Source of the DNA: Hydrangea macrophylla
Taxonomy: Eukaryota > Streptophyta > Magnoliopsida > Cornales > Hydrangeaceae
Length of the DNA stretch: 64,000 bases
Direction of reading: 5' to 3'
Assembly: GCA_033977485.1 (NCBI GenBank)
Contig: CM066989.1
Coordinates: forward strand, 92,771,887-92,835,886
The notes beneath the pieces were generated by a model. It worked only from the letters and a program-made list of their open reading frames with translations, did not search any database and had not been told where the DNA came from. This document shows, one piece after another, positions 1 through 14,500 of this stretch. A program made the position numbers and the translations under genes. Each line of letters begins with the position of its first letter. Position 1 is the first letter of the stretch.

Positions 1-64
1 ATATTTTTAACCTCCAAAAAAATTCCATCATTTTTTAATAATAAAAAATGCGGATGTCACACAC

Positions 65-134
65 CTGGCTCCGAAGATATGGGACAGTTACTACAGTTCC
101 CACAGTCTCATCCCACCATAACCTTCCATATGGT
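65..134 (-). CDS. CMT2: CMT2 exon: WWDE segment, last exon inside the window
   Basis: 70 nt, reading (R)[20 protein letters not shown] and RSQ. The acceptor is GGATAG/ACCATA and the donor CAG/GTGTGT. The residue after ETV is Gly, where chromomethylases I recall have Pro. Motifs IX-X should follow to the left of position 1. Confidence 0.86.
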
Positions 135-2519
135 CTATCCATATGTCCAAAACTTAAACAAATTAGAACAAACACCAAAACAATAATAATAATAATAATA
201 TAATAATAATAATAATAAATTAAAATAAAAAACTCAGAATGGATTCCAAATCACACCTTTTGGACTTCCCCTGCTCAAAGGTGAGTGCACAATTTGGTAC
301 CTACAAGTAAACAAATCCAGAAAACTTAATGTTGTCCAAATCACTGCAACAAGAACTTTCCTATAATTCTATTCACAAAGCCAATTTTCAGTCTTGATTA
401 CACTCTGTGTAGAATCGATACGGACACGGGACACATACATGAACCATACGCACATTGCGACACAGAAAATCTAAAAAAGAGAGGAGAACACTTTTCTTTG
501 TTCCCACCCTTTTTTTCTTAAGTTGTAATTACTAGTTACATGTGCACTTTTTAAATTTGTAATATTATTTAAGAGTGGAGGAAAAAACAATGGAACTAGT
601 TTCCCTTCTTGTTTTCCTACTCTAAATCCTAGTTTTGTGCATGGGTATGGTGAGGGGAAGGAAAAGGAAAATTTTTAAGATCTTTGGTTAATAAGGAAAA
701 TTGCAAGAAAAGTAGGAAGGTAAAAATAATATGGTGAGAAATAAACTAGAATTGTTGAATTTTGTGAGTCACTTTCCACCCTTTTTCTTAAGTTACAATT
801 ACATTTTGAAGGAATTTAATTTTTAATGTCATACAACACGGAGGAAAACAGAAGGGAACTATTTCCTTATAGTTTTACTTATTCTTTTCCTTCTCTAAAC
901 CCGCAAACCAAACAGAGCCTAAAGGACCTTGGTCCAACCCCTCTTTCTGGACATGAAACAACAAACTGCTCACCAATGGCTTTCCAGAGGGCAACATCAC
1001 TTGCTCCTTTGTTGGATCCCGACGAACCACATTGTCAACTCCCACCACCACGCCAGGGAGGTCCCTGAAGTTTGCACCCTGCACAACTAATAAAATCAGA
1101 AACCACCACAAGAGGGCTCGATGCTCAAAATTAATGTAAAATGACATTAAACAAACCTTTACGTGTGGAATTTGACAAACTCTTAAATAATCATCCTCAG
1201 ACAATTGACGAGGCCGATGATCGTATAATATAGACTTTTTAGCTTCTGTAGCTTCAGTTGATGTGATACCCATCATCTCTAGAGTAAAGGTTATACATTA
1301 ATCACAAAAAGAAGAAAGGGAATATGTTGGGGGAACATAGCTCAAGTGACTATTTCTCCCAAGGCAAATAAATGCATGTGGGAGTGTAGGGAGTAACATA
1401 CTGTGTAGCACAGATATGGACACTGAACATGAATACGACACGACAAGGACCCGGTGACAAGGAAAATCTTAACATGTAGGATACTGACACGGCTAGGACA
1501 CGGTAAATTGAATTATCATTGCTTCATAAGTTTAAAGTATGCATTGCGTGTCCACTCCCAGTTCCTACATTTTCAAATAAACCCGTTGCATATTTCTCAT
1601 TTTTATTATATTAAAACTTTTACCTCAAAGTTCTAAAAACATTTTGAAAGGAGCCATTGTGCAGTGTCCATTCCCTTATCCGGCCATATATTGACCTCCT
1701 GTCCGATGTTAAAAAAAAAACCAAGACATGTTTTTCGCGTGTCCGGCACAAACACAGCGACCAAATTGATGTCGTGCTACATAGTATGTGCATACTCAAC
1801 ACAGCAGCTAAGTCATCGGGTAACACTGTAACAGGACAAAATATGCAACTTATTGTGGAATTTCCCCAAGCAACAAACTAAAGCACAAGAATAGAACCAT
1901 GGATTAAAAGACCATGAGTAAAGGTATCAAATGAGTCATATCTTCACGTTCTTGTAAAAGGCTTTCGAAATAATGGAGAAACATAAATCCAATGTAGCTC
2001 TAAGTTGAGGCGAGCTTGTGTTCTACCAAAGAGAAAAGTAGTTACATCACAAATCCAAACCAAGAGGAGTATTATCATCAAAATTCACAACACATTTATC
2101 ACATAAAATAGACATATATGTGGTTACAAATATCAAGACTTCCAACACTGAGAATCCATCATTTAACAAGTCCAAAAAAATGTCTTCTTAGAAAAATGGT
2201 AGTTGAATGTTGTTGGAATTAAATATTTTTAGGAGATTTTATTCTCATAATAATGGGTCATGCTGACCATAGTTATTTTCATTTATTGCTCTTTATTATA
2301 TTTTATTGTCTTCCATTTTTTATTTACCCATTGTTAGACTATAAAAACTTGGGAGTGTAAATAATATAAGGGTTAATTACACGAACCTCCCCTGAGGTTT
2401 GACAAAATTACACGGACATCCCCTCTATATTTCAAAATTACACAAACCTACCCTCTAGCATGAATTTACTATTTTACCCTTACTTTGTATTTGTTTACCA
2501 TGTTACTAAACTACATACA

Positions 2520-2599
<80 letters not shown>

Positions 2600-5500
2600 G
2601 TGTGTGTATATATAGATATAGATATACAAGTACATACTTAATATATGGACGTACATATATATACTAGTCTTAAAGCACATGCTTTGCACGTGGTTGGTGT
2701 GCAAAAAGGTAGATAATGACAAATGGAAGGAGTAAATTGGCTAAACACTTGACTTGTACAAGCAATTTCTTAACATCCTTTTGAATTTTTAAAAGTAATA
2801 TAGCTAGGAGAATCATATCAGACGCCTAATATTAAATTATTTGGATTGTAAAATATATTTCAAGCGTTGAAGTGAAGTACTGAAACACTTCTAATTGTTT
2901 GCTTTAATTTATGTCAATTTTTTTTAAATTCTAACAATTTTAACTATGTTTCGTTATTGCTAATTATGTGGTCATACGGATGCAAAGGTGGAACCGAAAT
3001 TCTGAAACCAATTCAGAAGACTACGATTATGGAATCGTAAAATTAATTCTGAATTGCAATAATCAAAAACCTGAAAATTTAAAATATATATAAATAATAA
3101 ATAATAAATAAATAATAAAACGTATTCGAATCAAAATGGTGATGGAAACTTTTAAATTTTAATTCCAAAATATTATAAACAACTTCCAACCAGAGAATTC
3201 TGGCATAAATTAAATAAATACGTACGACATGAAAGGTTTTATTTTAAAATTCCAATAAAAAAAATCTGATTTCCACATCTTTGCAATAAAATTCCAAAAT
3301 TTTGGAATCCGATTGAAATTTTGAAGTTTTAGAATGAGAATGAGTTTCTCTATTCCGAAAATTATGAAATATTTTTTAAATACATCAATTCTAATTTGAT
3401 CCACCTGAAAATCATCACTGTGTTTATACTTTTATAGATGATATGTTGAGGGAAAAGTCATGTTTTTTTTTTCAACTCTTAATTAGGTTCTAGAGATGAA
3501 TAATTATATAGTAAATACTTTTTTATGAGCATAATTTTAGCTGCAATAACATGAAGAAGGGATTTGTTAAATAAGTGCTTTAGAAAGTGATGGAAAATGT
3601 CTTATAGTTTCTACTTTGAAAACGCAAAAAACTAAATCTACTTTCATTAGCCCACAAAGGACAATAGAGATAAATTAAGTTCGTCTAAAGTCCATTTTTT
3701 AACTACAAATCCTTATTTACAGACTTTCCCTGTATTATACTGATACTGACGCATACACACACATATAAATGATTGTATTCACATGCCTCAAAAAAATCAT
3801 GAAAATAAAAGGTTTCCTAAATTAATGGAAGTAAAACGAATGGATTCTAGGGTTGTAAAATAGTTGGAGTTGTGAAAACTTTATGTTCCCAAAACCTATC
3901 AAGTTTTCTAAATAGTCATAAAAATATGTAGCAACATGTAATATGACGCAGGAAAGTGTTGATTATTTGGTAAAACAGTGGAAAACTAATCCAATGAGAC
4001 AAAATTCAGGAAGTATATGTAGGACACAGGAAATGTAGAAGTAATTAATGCTTAATAAAAACAATACAAACATGATGGTTTAAATAATATATTATCCTCA
4101 CAAAAGAAATAAATATATTTATCTATGATGTTGCGATATTTTAGCTTTTGTATAATTTGTTGGAATGTCCCACATCGCCCATTTATAGCCTCTTTGTGCG
4201 GTTTATAAGGCTTTAGTTCCCCTCTCCTTAACACCTGGGTTTTAAGGAGTTGAATGGGCTGGGCCTTACAAGTGGTATCAGAGCTTGGTTGGTCTTGTCT
4301 TCCGGCGTGCCGAGTGTCCGGCTGCTGTGGTCCAGGGTATGCCGAGTGTCCGGCTCCTGTGGTTCAGGGGGTGTGTTGGAATGTCCCACATCGCCCATTT
4401 ATAGCCTCTCTGTGCGGTTTATAAGGCTTTAGTTCCCCTCTCCTTAACACCTGGGTTTTAAGGAGTTGAATGGGCTGGGCCTTACAAGATAATTAGAGTC
4501 TTCTAATTGTTTCCATTAAAAAAAAAAGAAGAAGAAATAAAAAACACAAAGAGTCTTCTAAGTGTAAGGCTACAAGTACCAATAAATTACACTAAAATTT
4601 TATTTTGAACCCTGCATTATTAATTAAAACACAAGGCCCCCAGTTCACCAACGCATATCATTTAAGGACAATCTTTAAGAACAATATGATTATGTGGATG
4701 TTTTCGTATCCAATTACTCAATTATATATATATATATATATATCACTATCTTTAACAACGACCATACCTCATTCAATATATTCTTAAAAGAGCTGAAAAA
4801 CATAAACAAAGAATAACTAACACGGAGTAATTAAATATCATGTATGATCTATGATGTATAAATTACCAATTTAGATTTAATTAGCTTGTTGAAGATCATT
4901 ATCTTTGCCTACAAATTGTTAACAAATTTCGTAGTTTTTCCACGTATTTCATACAAAAATCATTCTAAATCTCTCCTTCACACGTCTTCTACACACTTTC
5001 GGTTCATTCAAACTTTTTTAATCACAAAATGCCTTGACTACATAGTGAAGAATATCTCCATAAATGACGCTGTTTTTTCCTCTTCTGCGCAATACTGTCA
5101 GTGCAAGAGATCATGATGATAATGTGATGCATATGCGATTTAGTCTCCGTCAAGTACAAGCAAAATACTTCCTAACAATATTTGGAAACTTTTATAACTT
5201 GAAATCTACTGTAAATGAAAATCTTCCTATATATGCTCATATACAACCTAAGCACTATTAGTTAAATGAGTTTAGTTTTATTTTATTATTATGTAAGGGT
5301 TGTAATGTAATTATTATTTCTCTTATTGAATAATATATATGGGGTGTGACTAATTGTCAACCCTAAGTTTGGCATAATCCCATTGTTAACATGGTATCAG
5401 AGCCAAAACACCAACCCTAATCTCTCCAGCCACCACCTCCTGCGCTGAATCCTCCACACACCAACACAACACTGCCGCAACCCCAGACCCTAACCAGAGG

Positions 5501-8500
5501 CCAGCCGTAGTCCTAACCCACCTTCCCATATCCTATCGCAACCACTCCCCCCACCCCACCCCCCATGGACCTTTACATCTAGCCGCAACTACCAGACCAC
5601 CTACCCACCCCCGACAAACCCACACAGCCCCTTCCCAGCTCCTGTCGCAACCTCCTATGCACATATAAGCAAGTCGCACCATCCTTTTTTCCCTTGATCT
5701 ATTTTTCTCTTCCGTAAGGTTTTCAACTCATACAATTTTGATTGGAGTTTAGTCTCTCATTTTTTTTGGGTCCTTCTATGGCCCATTGGCCAGTGATTAA
5801 CACGATGGCATCCTCTATGGTATTCTGAGTTCCGTTTGTGTGCTACTCATCCGTTGGTTCCTATTTCGTTGCGGGTTTTTTTTGTGTTGATTCATGATGG
5901 TGGATTTAGACAAATCCGACGTGAATACACAGTTGCTTAAGGATGAACGTGTTATTGTTGCATCCACCGATAACCTGAACATTAAATTATTACATCACTT
6001 TGCAATGGCCAAAATTACCTAGTATGGTCCGAATCTGTGATTATGTCCCTAAAAGGTAGAGGGAAGATGGGATATATCAACGGAAAAATTAAAGCACCTC
6101 CCACTGAGGATGCCTCTTATGACATGTGGAAGATGGAGAACTCCACTATCATGACTTGGCTTTGCCACTCTATGCTTCCAGAGATTACTAGAGGTTTTTT
6201 GGACATGACGACTGCCCAAGATATTTGGAAGACCGTGGCCAACACTTATTCACGCAAGGGCAATTCAGCGTAGATTTTTGAGTTATGGAGGTCAATTGGT
6301 AGACCTGAGCAGGGGGAGAAGAGTGTTCTCCAGTACTTCACATCTCTATCCACCAGTTGGAAACGTTAGCACCACCTGTTGGACTTCAAGCGTGTTTTGT
6401 CCTGCTGATTCTGTGGCCTATCAGGAAAGGATTTTTAAGTTCCTAGAGGGACTTCACCTTGATTTGGATCCAGTTCGCAGTCGGGTTCTTGGAATGGAGC
6501 CACTACCTTCTCTTCAGGAGGCTTTTAACTATGTACAGAACGAGGAAAGTCGACGTTCTGCTATGCTTCCACTTGTTTCTACAGAGCGATCTGCTCTCAC
6601 TTCAGTTCCTCAGAATAATGGAAATCGTGGTCGTGACACTGCTGGTGAGTCTAGTACTTCAGATAAATCTAAGCAGTTTTGTGAGTCTGTGACTATTGTA
6701 ATACCAAATTTCACACCAGAGAGACATTCTATAAGCTTCATGGTTATCCCCAGGGGGGTCGCGGGGGTCATTCTGGCTCATCCAAGGGTCGTGGAGGATG
6801 GTTTAATGGCCGAAATGCCCATGCTCATCATACTTCCGCAATTGATCTTACAGCTCCAACCCCGATTGATCAGTCTCTTCATGGTGCTACACCACCTATG
6901 TTCACTGTCTCAGAGGTGGTGGAGGCTCTCCGGAGCCTGATGACTCGTCGTACTTCTGCTGCCTCTGCTTCTACTTCTGCATCTACATGTGCCTCCTCTT
7001 CATTTACACAGACAGGTAACTTAGTAACTTCTGCCGAAGCATGTTTATCCCATTTGTCTTTCCCTTGGATTATTGACTCAGGTGCCTCAGATCACATGTC
7101 TAGCTCTTCCGATTTGTTTTCTGTATACACTTCTCATTCAGGTCAAGACAAAGTTCGTATTGCCGATGGCACTTTTTCTTTTGTTACAGGGAAGGGTGTC
7201 ATTCATGCCACTCCCTCATTGCCTCTGTCATCGGTCCTACATGTTCCTAATTTTACTTCTAATCTTTTATCTATTAATTATATCACTAGTGACTTGAATT
7301 GTAGTTTAACTTTTTTCCCCTCTCACTGTGTTTTTTAAGACCTTACCACAAGGAGGATGATTGACAGTGGTAGAGTGGAGAATGGCCTTTACCTTCTGAT
7401 TGGAGGAAGCAAAGGAACTCATCATACTACTAGTTCTGAGAATACGTCGGATGAAAATTGGTTATTACATAAGAGATTAGGACATCCTTCCTTCCATTAA
7501 CTTAAGCATATGTTCCCTTCTTTAGTTAATAAACCTGTTTCTGAGTTTTATTGTGAATCCTGTGAACTTGGGAAACATCATCGGACATTTTTTACTCCGA
7601 CTTTTAATAAAAGTTTAGTTCCTTTTTCTTTAATCCATTCTAATGTACGGGGTCCTTCTCGTATTAATTCTTTAAAAGGTCATCGTTGGTTTGTAAGTTT
7701 CATTGATGATTATTCACGCACTACATGGCTTTATCTTATGAAGGAGAAAAGTTAAGTGTTTTCTATCTTCAAATCTTTCTATCAGATGGTTTTAACTCAG
7801 TTTGGGACAGGTACAAAAATTTTACGTTCTGATCAAGGAGGTGAATATATTGATTCGGGTCTATGTGACTTATTTACATTCAATGGTATTTTATATCAAA
7901 CTTCTTGCACTGATACTCCACAACAAAATGGAGTAGCGGAATGCAAGAATCGTCATTTGCTTAATGTTGCTCGCTCTTTGACGTTCACAGCTAATGCCCC
8001 TAAGCCATATTGGGGTGAAGCTGTCTTAACAGCAACTTATTTGATTAATAGGCTTCCTACCCAGGTCCTCAATAAAAAGGCACCCACTGATCTTCTGATT
8101 CATCCTTCTTCCAATTTTTCTATACCTCCTCGGATCTTTGGTTGTGTGTGTTTTGTCTATAATAACTTTCCTTCTAAGGGGAAGCTAAATCCTAGAGCCA
8201 TTAAATGTATATTTTCTTGGGTACTCTCCTACTCTAAAGGGATACAAGTGTTATAATCCTGATACAAGAAAGTGGTATGTGTCTATGGATGTCACCTTCC
8301 ATGAATCTATACCTTTTTCACACCTCCCAGAGTACCTCTTCAGGGGGAGAAGAAAAATGAAGAGGCTCTGGGACATATCTGTCTTGTCTTACCTGAAATT
8401 TCTAGTGTGAGAAGGAGTGAGGAGGAGGTTAATGAGGAACCCATATTGTTAGGGATGGAAGAAGAGGAAGAGGAACCAATAAGCCCTAGACAGAATGAGG

Positions 8501-11500
8501 TTAATGAAGATGCAGCAGAGCAGGTAACTCCGAAAAGAAAAAAAATTGCTAGTGTAATCCAAAGGCATATAGAGTAGGAACAAAGGTAAGGAGGTAGAGG
8601 CCAGTACTCCTATCCCCCTATTACCATCTTCTCCAACAGGTGACGTCTCTGATATTTCCCCAGGTAACAATAATAACTCATTTTCTCTAGAGTCTGATGA
8701 TTTCGATGTTCCTATTGCTGTTAGAAAGGGTGTTAGATCTTGTACTCAACACCCTTTATCTAACTGTGTCTTATTCACACTAGTCTCCTACTTATCATTC
8801 CTTCCTTTCGAATATTGCCTCTGTTTCTGTTCTTGATCATGTCCAGGATGCTCTCGGAGATCCTAAGTGGAAACATGTCATGGATGAAGAGATGAAAGCT
8901 CTTCATAAGAGTGGCACGTGGGAGTTAACTAAGTTACCTATGGGCAAGAGAACAGTGGGGTGCAAGTGGGTGTATGCAGTGAAGCATAGAGCAAATGGTT
9001 CCATTGAAAGGTTTAAAGCTCGTCTTGTTGCTAAGGGTTCACTCAGACATATTGAGTGGATTATCAGGAGACCTCTGCTCCAGTTGCAAAGATGAACTCT
9101 ATCAGAGTCCTTTTATCTCTTGCAGCCAACTGTAATTGGCCTCTTCATCAATTCGATGTGAAGAATGCATTCTTGCATGGTAATTTGGAGGAAGAGTTGT
9201 ACATGGATATTCCCCCTGGATATGCAAACTCAGAGACATAAGGTATAGTATGTAGGCTCAAGAAGTCGTTGTATGGCCTAAAACAGTCACCAAGAGCCTG
9301 GTTTGACAGGTTTACACAAGCTAGTGTAGATACGGGTTCAAACAAAGTCAAGCCGATCATACGTTATTTATCAAATACTCCTCGCATGGTAAGACTACTG
9401 CACTGATTGTGTATGTGGATGACATTGTCCTTATATAATAACAATAATAAGAAGAAATAAAAATTATTACACATAGACCCACTAGCTAACATTTAATCCT
9501 AAGATAAGCTGGAATAAAACAAAATATTCTCAACACTCCCCCTCAAGCTGGTACAAATATATCTCTCATTCCCAACTTGACTTCCTATCCCTTTGGTGAG
9601 GACATCCGCAACTTGATCACTACTCTTCACAAAAGGAATACAGATAACTCCACTACTTAGCTTTTCCTTGATGAAGTGTCGATCGATCTCCACATGCTTG
9701 GTCCTATCATGTTGGACAGGATTATGAGCTATACGGATTGCTGCTTTATTATCACAGTATAGTCTCATGGAATCAACCTGTTCAACCTTCAAATCCTTCA
9801 ATAAAGGCTTGACCCAAAGAAGCTCACAAATACCTTGAGCCATTGCCCTGAACTCAGCTTCTGCGCTAGATCTTGCCACAACATTCTGCTTCTTCCTCCG
9901 CCAGGTAACCAAGTTTCCTCCTACAAATGTGCAGTACCCGGAGGTGGACCTCCTATATGTGATAGAACCAGCTCAATCAGCATATGTATATGTTGGTTAA
10001 ATAAGTTTAGTTTTATTTTATTATTGTATAAGGGCTTTAATGTAATTTTTATTTCTCTCATTTACTGAATAATATATATGGGGTGTGACTAATTGTCAAC
10101 CCTAAGTTTGGCATAATCCTATTGTTAACATGGTATCAGAGCCACCCTAACAAGGGTTTCTGCCACCACCCAATCATCCACCACCACCGGACCACCATTC
10201 ACCACCCCTACTGCCTGCGCCACAACCCTAACCCTAACCACCACCAATATGTCCTGAGCACTATTCACGATACTATTCACGGCACTGTTCACAGCACTGT
10301 TCATCGCTACTGTTCACGTACTGTTCATCGGCACTGTTCACGCTACTGTTCATCGGCACTGTTCATTGCATTTTTTTTTCTCTCCAAACGATCCCCTCCC
10401 TGCGCCGACAGACTTCAATGGTCTGGTAGACCAATCGCAGCCCCTAATCTTCATTTGGATCTCTCCACTACATCTTTATTCAATGGCCAGAACTACCTCG
10501 CATGGTCCGGATCTGTGATTATGTCCTTGAAGGGCAGAGGCAAGATGGGGTATATCAATGGCAAGATAAAAGCACCGCCAACTGAGGATGCTTCGTATGA
10601 CAAGTGGGAGATGGAGAACTCCACTGTCATGACGTGGCTTTGCCACTCTATGGTTCCTGAGATTGCTGAAGGGTTTCTGGACATGGCGACTGCCCAAGAT
10701 ATTTGGGAGACCATGGCCAACACTTATTCCAGAAAGGGAAATTCGGCTCAAATATTTGAGCTCCGCCGTTTGATTGGACGTTCAGAACAAAGAGAGCAGA
10801 GTGTTCTTCAGTACTACACAGCTCTTTCCACTCATTGGAAACGTTTGGACCATCTAGTGGATTATAAACCTGTTTGCATTACGGATTCTGTGGCTTACCA
10901 TAAGGTTGTTGCTGAAGAACGAATATTTAAATTCCTTGAAGGTCTCCACCCCGATTTGGATCCTGTTCGCAGCCGTGTTTTGGGAATGGAGCCTTTGCCT
11001 TCTCTTCAGGAGGCCTTTGCCTATGTACAGAACGAGGAAAGCCGTCGTTCTGCTATGCTTCCGCCTGTCTCTACAGAGAAATCTGCTCTCATTTCCGCTC
11101 CTCAGGAGGATGGACACCGTACTCGTGATATCTCTAGTGACTCCAGTTCATCGGATAAGTCTAAGCAGTTCTGTGATTATTGCAATACCAAGTTTCACAC
11201 TAGAGAGACATGCTATAAGCTTCATGGTTATCCACCGGGTAGTCGTGGAGGTCGTTTTGGCTCCTCTAGAGGTCGTGGGGGGCGGTTTAATGGTCGTCGT
11301 TCCCATGCTCATCACACTGCCGCTGCTGATCCTTCAGCTCTGGTTCCAGATCCGCCAGCTTCGCCTGCTATATTTACTGCTTCTGAGTTGGAAGAGGCCT
11401 TCCGGGGTTTAATGGCTCGTCGTTCTTCCGCGGCTACTTCTACAGGTGCTTCCTCTTCATTTGCCCAGACAGGTAACTTAGTCACTTATGCCCGAGCATG

Positions 11501-14500
11501 CTTATCTCATTTGTCCTCTCCTTGGATTATTGACTCTGGAGCTTCAGACCATATGTCTAGCTCTTCCGATTTGTTTGCTATTTATACTCCTCATTCAGGT
11601 CAAGACAAAGTTCGCATTGCCGATGGCACCTTTTCTTCTGTTTCAGGAAAGGGTGTCATTCATGCAACTCCCTCGCTACCTCTGTCATCGGTTCTTCATA
11701 TTCCCAGTTTTACTTCTAATCTGTTATCTATTAGTCGTATAACTAATGATTTGAACTGCAGTGTAACCTTTTTCCCTTCTCACTGTGTTTTTCAGGACCT
11801 TACCACAAGGAGGACGATTGGCAGTGGTAGAGTGGAGAATGGCCTTTACCTTCTGGATGGAGGAAACAAAGGCGCTTATCATACTACTAGTTCTGAGAAT
11901 AAGTCGGACGACATTTGGTTATTACATAAGAGATTAGGACATCCTTCATTCCATTTACTTAAACATATGTTCCCTTCTTTAGTTGATAAACCTGTTTCTG
12001 AGTTTTATTGTGAATCTTGTGAACTTGGGAAACATCATCGGACATCTTTTGCTCCGACTTTTAATAAAAGTTTAGTTCCTTTTTCTTTAATCCATTCTGA
12101 TGTATGGGGTCCTTCTCGTATTAATTCTTTAAAAGGTCATCGTTGGTTTGTCAGTTTTTTTGATGATTATTCACGCAGTACATGGCTTTATCTTATGAAG
12201 GAGAAGAGTGAAGTGTTTTCTATCTTCAAATCTTTCTATCAGATGGTTTTAACTCAGTTTGGGACAGGTATAAAAATTATACGTTCTGATCAAGGAGGTG
12301 AATATATTGATTCGGGTCTAGGTGAATTTTTTACATCCAAGGGTATTTTACATCAAACTTCTTGCACTGATACTCCACAACAAAATGGAGTAGCAGAACG
12401 CAAGAATCGTCATTTACTTAATGTTGCTCGCTCTTTGATGTTCACAGCTAATGCTCCTAAGCCATATTGGGGTGAAGCTGTCTTAACAGCAGCTTATCTC
12501 ATTAATAGACTTCCTACCCAGGTCCTCAATAAAAAAGCACCCACCGATCTTCTGATTCATCCTTCTTCCAGTTTTTCCATTCCTCCTCGGGTCTTTGGTT
12601 GTGTATGTTTTGTCCATAATAGCTCTCCTTCAAGGGGGAAGCTAGATCCTAGAGCCATTAAATGTATTTTTCTTGGGTACTCTCCTACTCAAAAGGGGTA
12701 CAAGTGTTATAATCCTGATACTAGAAAGTGGTATGTGTCTATGGATGTCACTTTCCATGAATCTATATCTTTTTTCACATCTCCCAGAGTACCTCTTCAG
12801 GGGGAGAAGGAAAATGAAGAGACTCTGGGACATGTCTTTCCTGTTTTACCTGAAATTTCTAGTGAAGTGAATGTTAATGAGGAACCCATATTGTTAGGAG
12901 TGGAAGAAGAGGAAGAGGAACCAATAACTCCCAGACAGAATGGGGTTAATGAAGGTACTGTAGAGCATGTTACTCCGAAGGAAAAAAAATTGTTAGTATA
13001 TTCCAAAGGCACATGGAGTAAGAACAAGGGTAAGGAGGTAGAGGCCAGTACTCCTATTCCCCCACTGCCATCTTCTCCAACTGGTGACGTCTCTGACATT
13101 TCCCCAGGTAACACTGATAACTCATTTTCTCTAGAGTCTGATGATCTCAATGTTCCTATTGCTGTTAGAAAGGGTGTTAGATCTTGTACTCAGCACCCTA
13201 TATCTAATTTTGTGTCTTATTCCCACTTGTCTCCTACTTATCGTTCCTTCCTTTCGAATATTGCCTCCGCTTCTGTTCCTAATCATGTCCAGGATGCTCT
13301 CGGAGATCCCAAGTGGAAACATGCTATGGATGAAGAGATGAAAGCTCTTCACAAAAGTGGCACGTGGGAGTTGACTAAGTTACCTATGGGCAAGAGAACA
13401 GTGGGGTGCAAGTGGGTGTATGCAGTGAAGCATAGAGCAGATGGTTCCATTGAAAGGTTTAAAGCTCGTCTGGTTGCTAAGGGTTTCACTCAGACATATG
13501 GAGTGGATTATCAGGAGACCTTTGCTCCAGTTGCGAAGATGAACTCTATTAGAGTCCTTTTATCTCTTGCAGCTAACTATGATTGGCCTCTTCATCAATT
13601 CGATGTGAAGAATGCATTCTTACATGGCAATTTGGAGGAAGAAGTGTACATGGATATTCCCCCTGGATATGCAAACTCAGAAACAGAAAGTAAAGTATGT
13701 AGGCTCAAGAAGTCGTTGTATGGCCTAAAGCAGTCACCAAGAGCCTGGTTTGAGAGGTTTACACAGGCTATGTGTAGATATGGGTTCAAACAAAGTCAAG
13801 CCGATCATACGTTATTTATCAAACACTCCTTGCATGGTAAGACTACTGCACTGATTGTGTATGTGGATGACATTGTCCTTACAGGTGATGACATGGAGGA
13901 AATGCAGCGATTGAAAGAGTACATGGCAAAAGAGTTTGAAATAAAAGATCTGGGACAGCTAAAGTATTTTCTGGGAATTGAAGTGGCCAGGTCTAAGCAT
14001 GGAATATTCATCTCTCAGAGAAAGTATGTTCTGGATCTCTTGAGTGAAACTGGGATGCTTGGAAGTAGAGCATGTGATACACCTGTTGAACCAAATCAGA
14101 AATTGAGTGATGACAAAAGTGGGAAGATGGTAGACAGGGGGAGATATCAGCGACTGGTAGGAAAGCTTATCTATCTATCTCATACCCGTCCTGATATTTC
14201 ATTTGCTATAGGTGTGGTTAGCCAGTTTATGCACGCACCTTATGAGAGACACTTAGATGCGGTTAACAGGATATTGAGATATCTTAAGTCGGCTCCTGGT
14301 AAGGGTTTATTTTTTGGTAAGCATGACCATTTCAGAATAGAAGCATACACTGATGCGGATTGGGCTGGCTCTGTGACTGACAGAAGGTCTACTTCAGGGT
14401 ACTGTACTTTCGTGGGAGGTAACCTCGTTACGTGGAGAAGCAAGAAGCAAAGTGTTGTGGCTCGGTCTAGTGCAGAGGCCGAATTTAGAGCAATGGCTCA

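Noticed and set aside
875..1276. A single 133-residue protein on the minus strand
   Set aside because: It is two CMT2 exons (1157-1278 and 974-1078) read through a 78-bp intron. GT-AG sites and the family alignment show the split.
2485..2722. Open frames on both strands rich in Ser-Leu or Arg-Glu
   Set aside because: Translation of the CT/GA dinucleotide tract.
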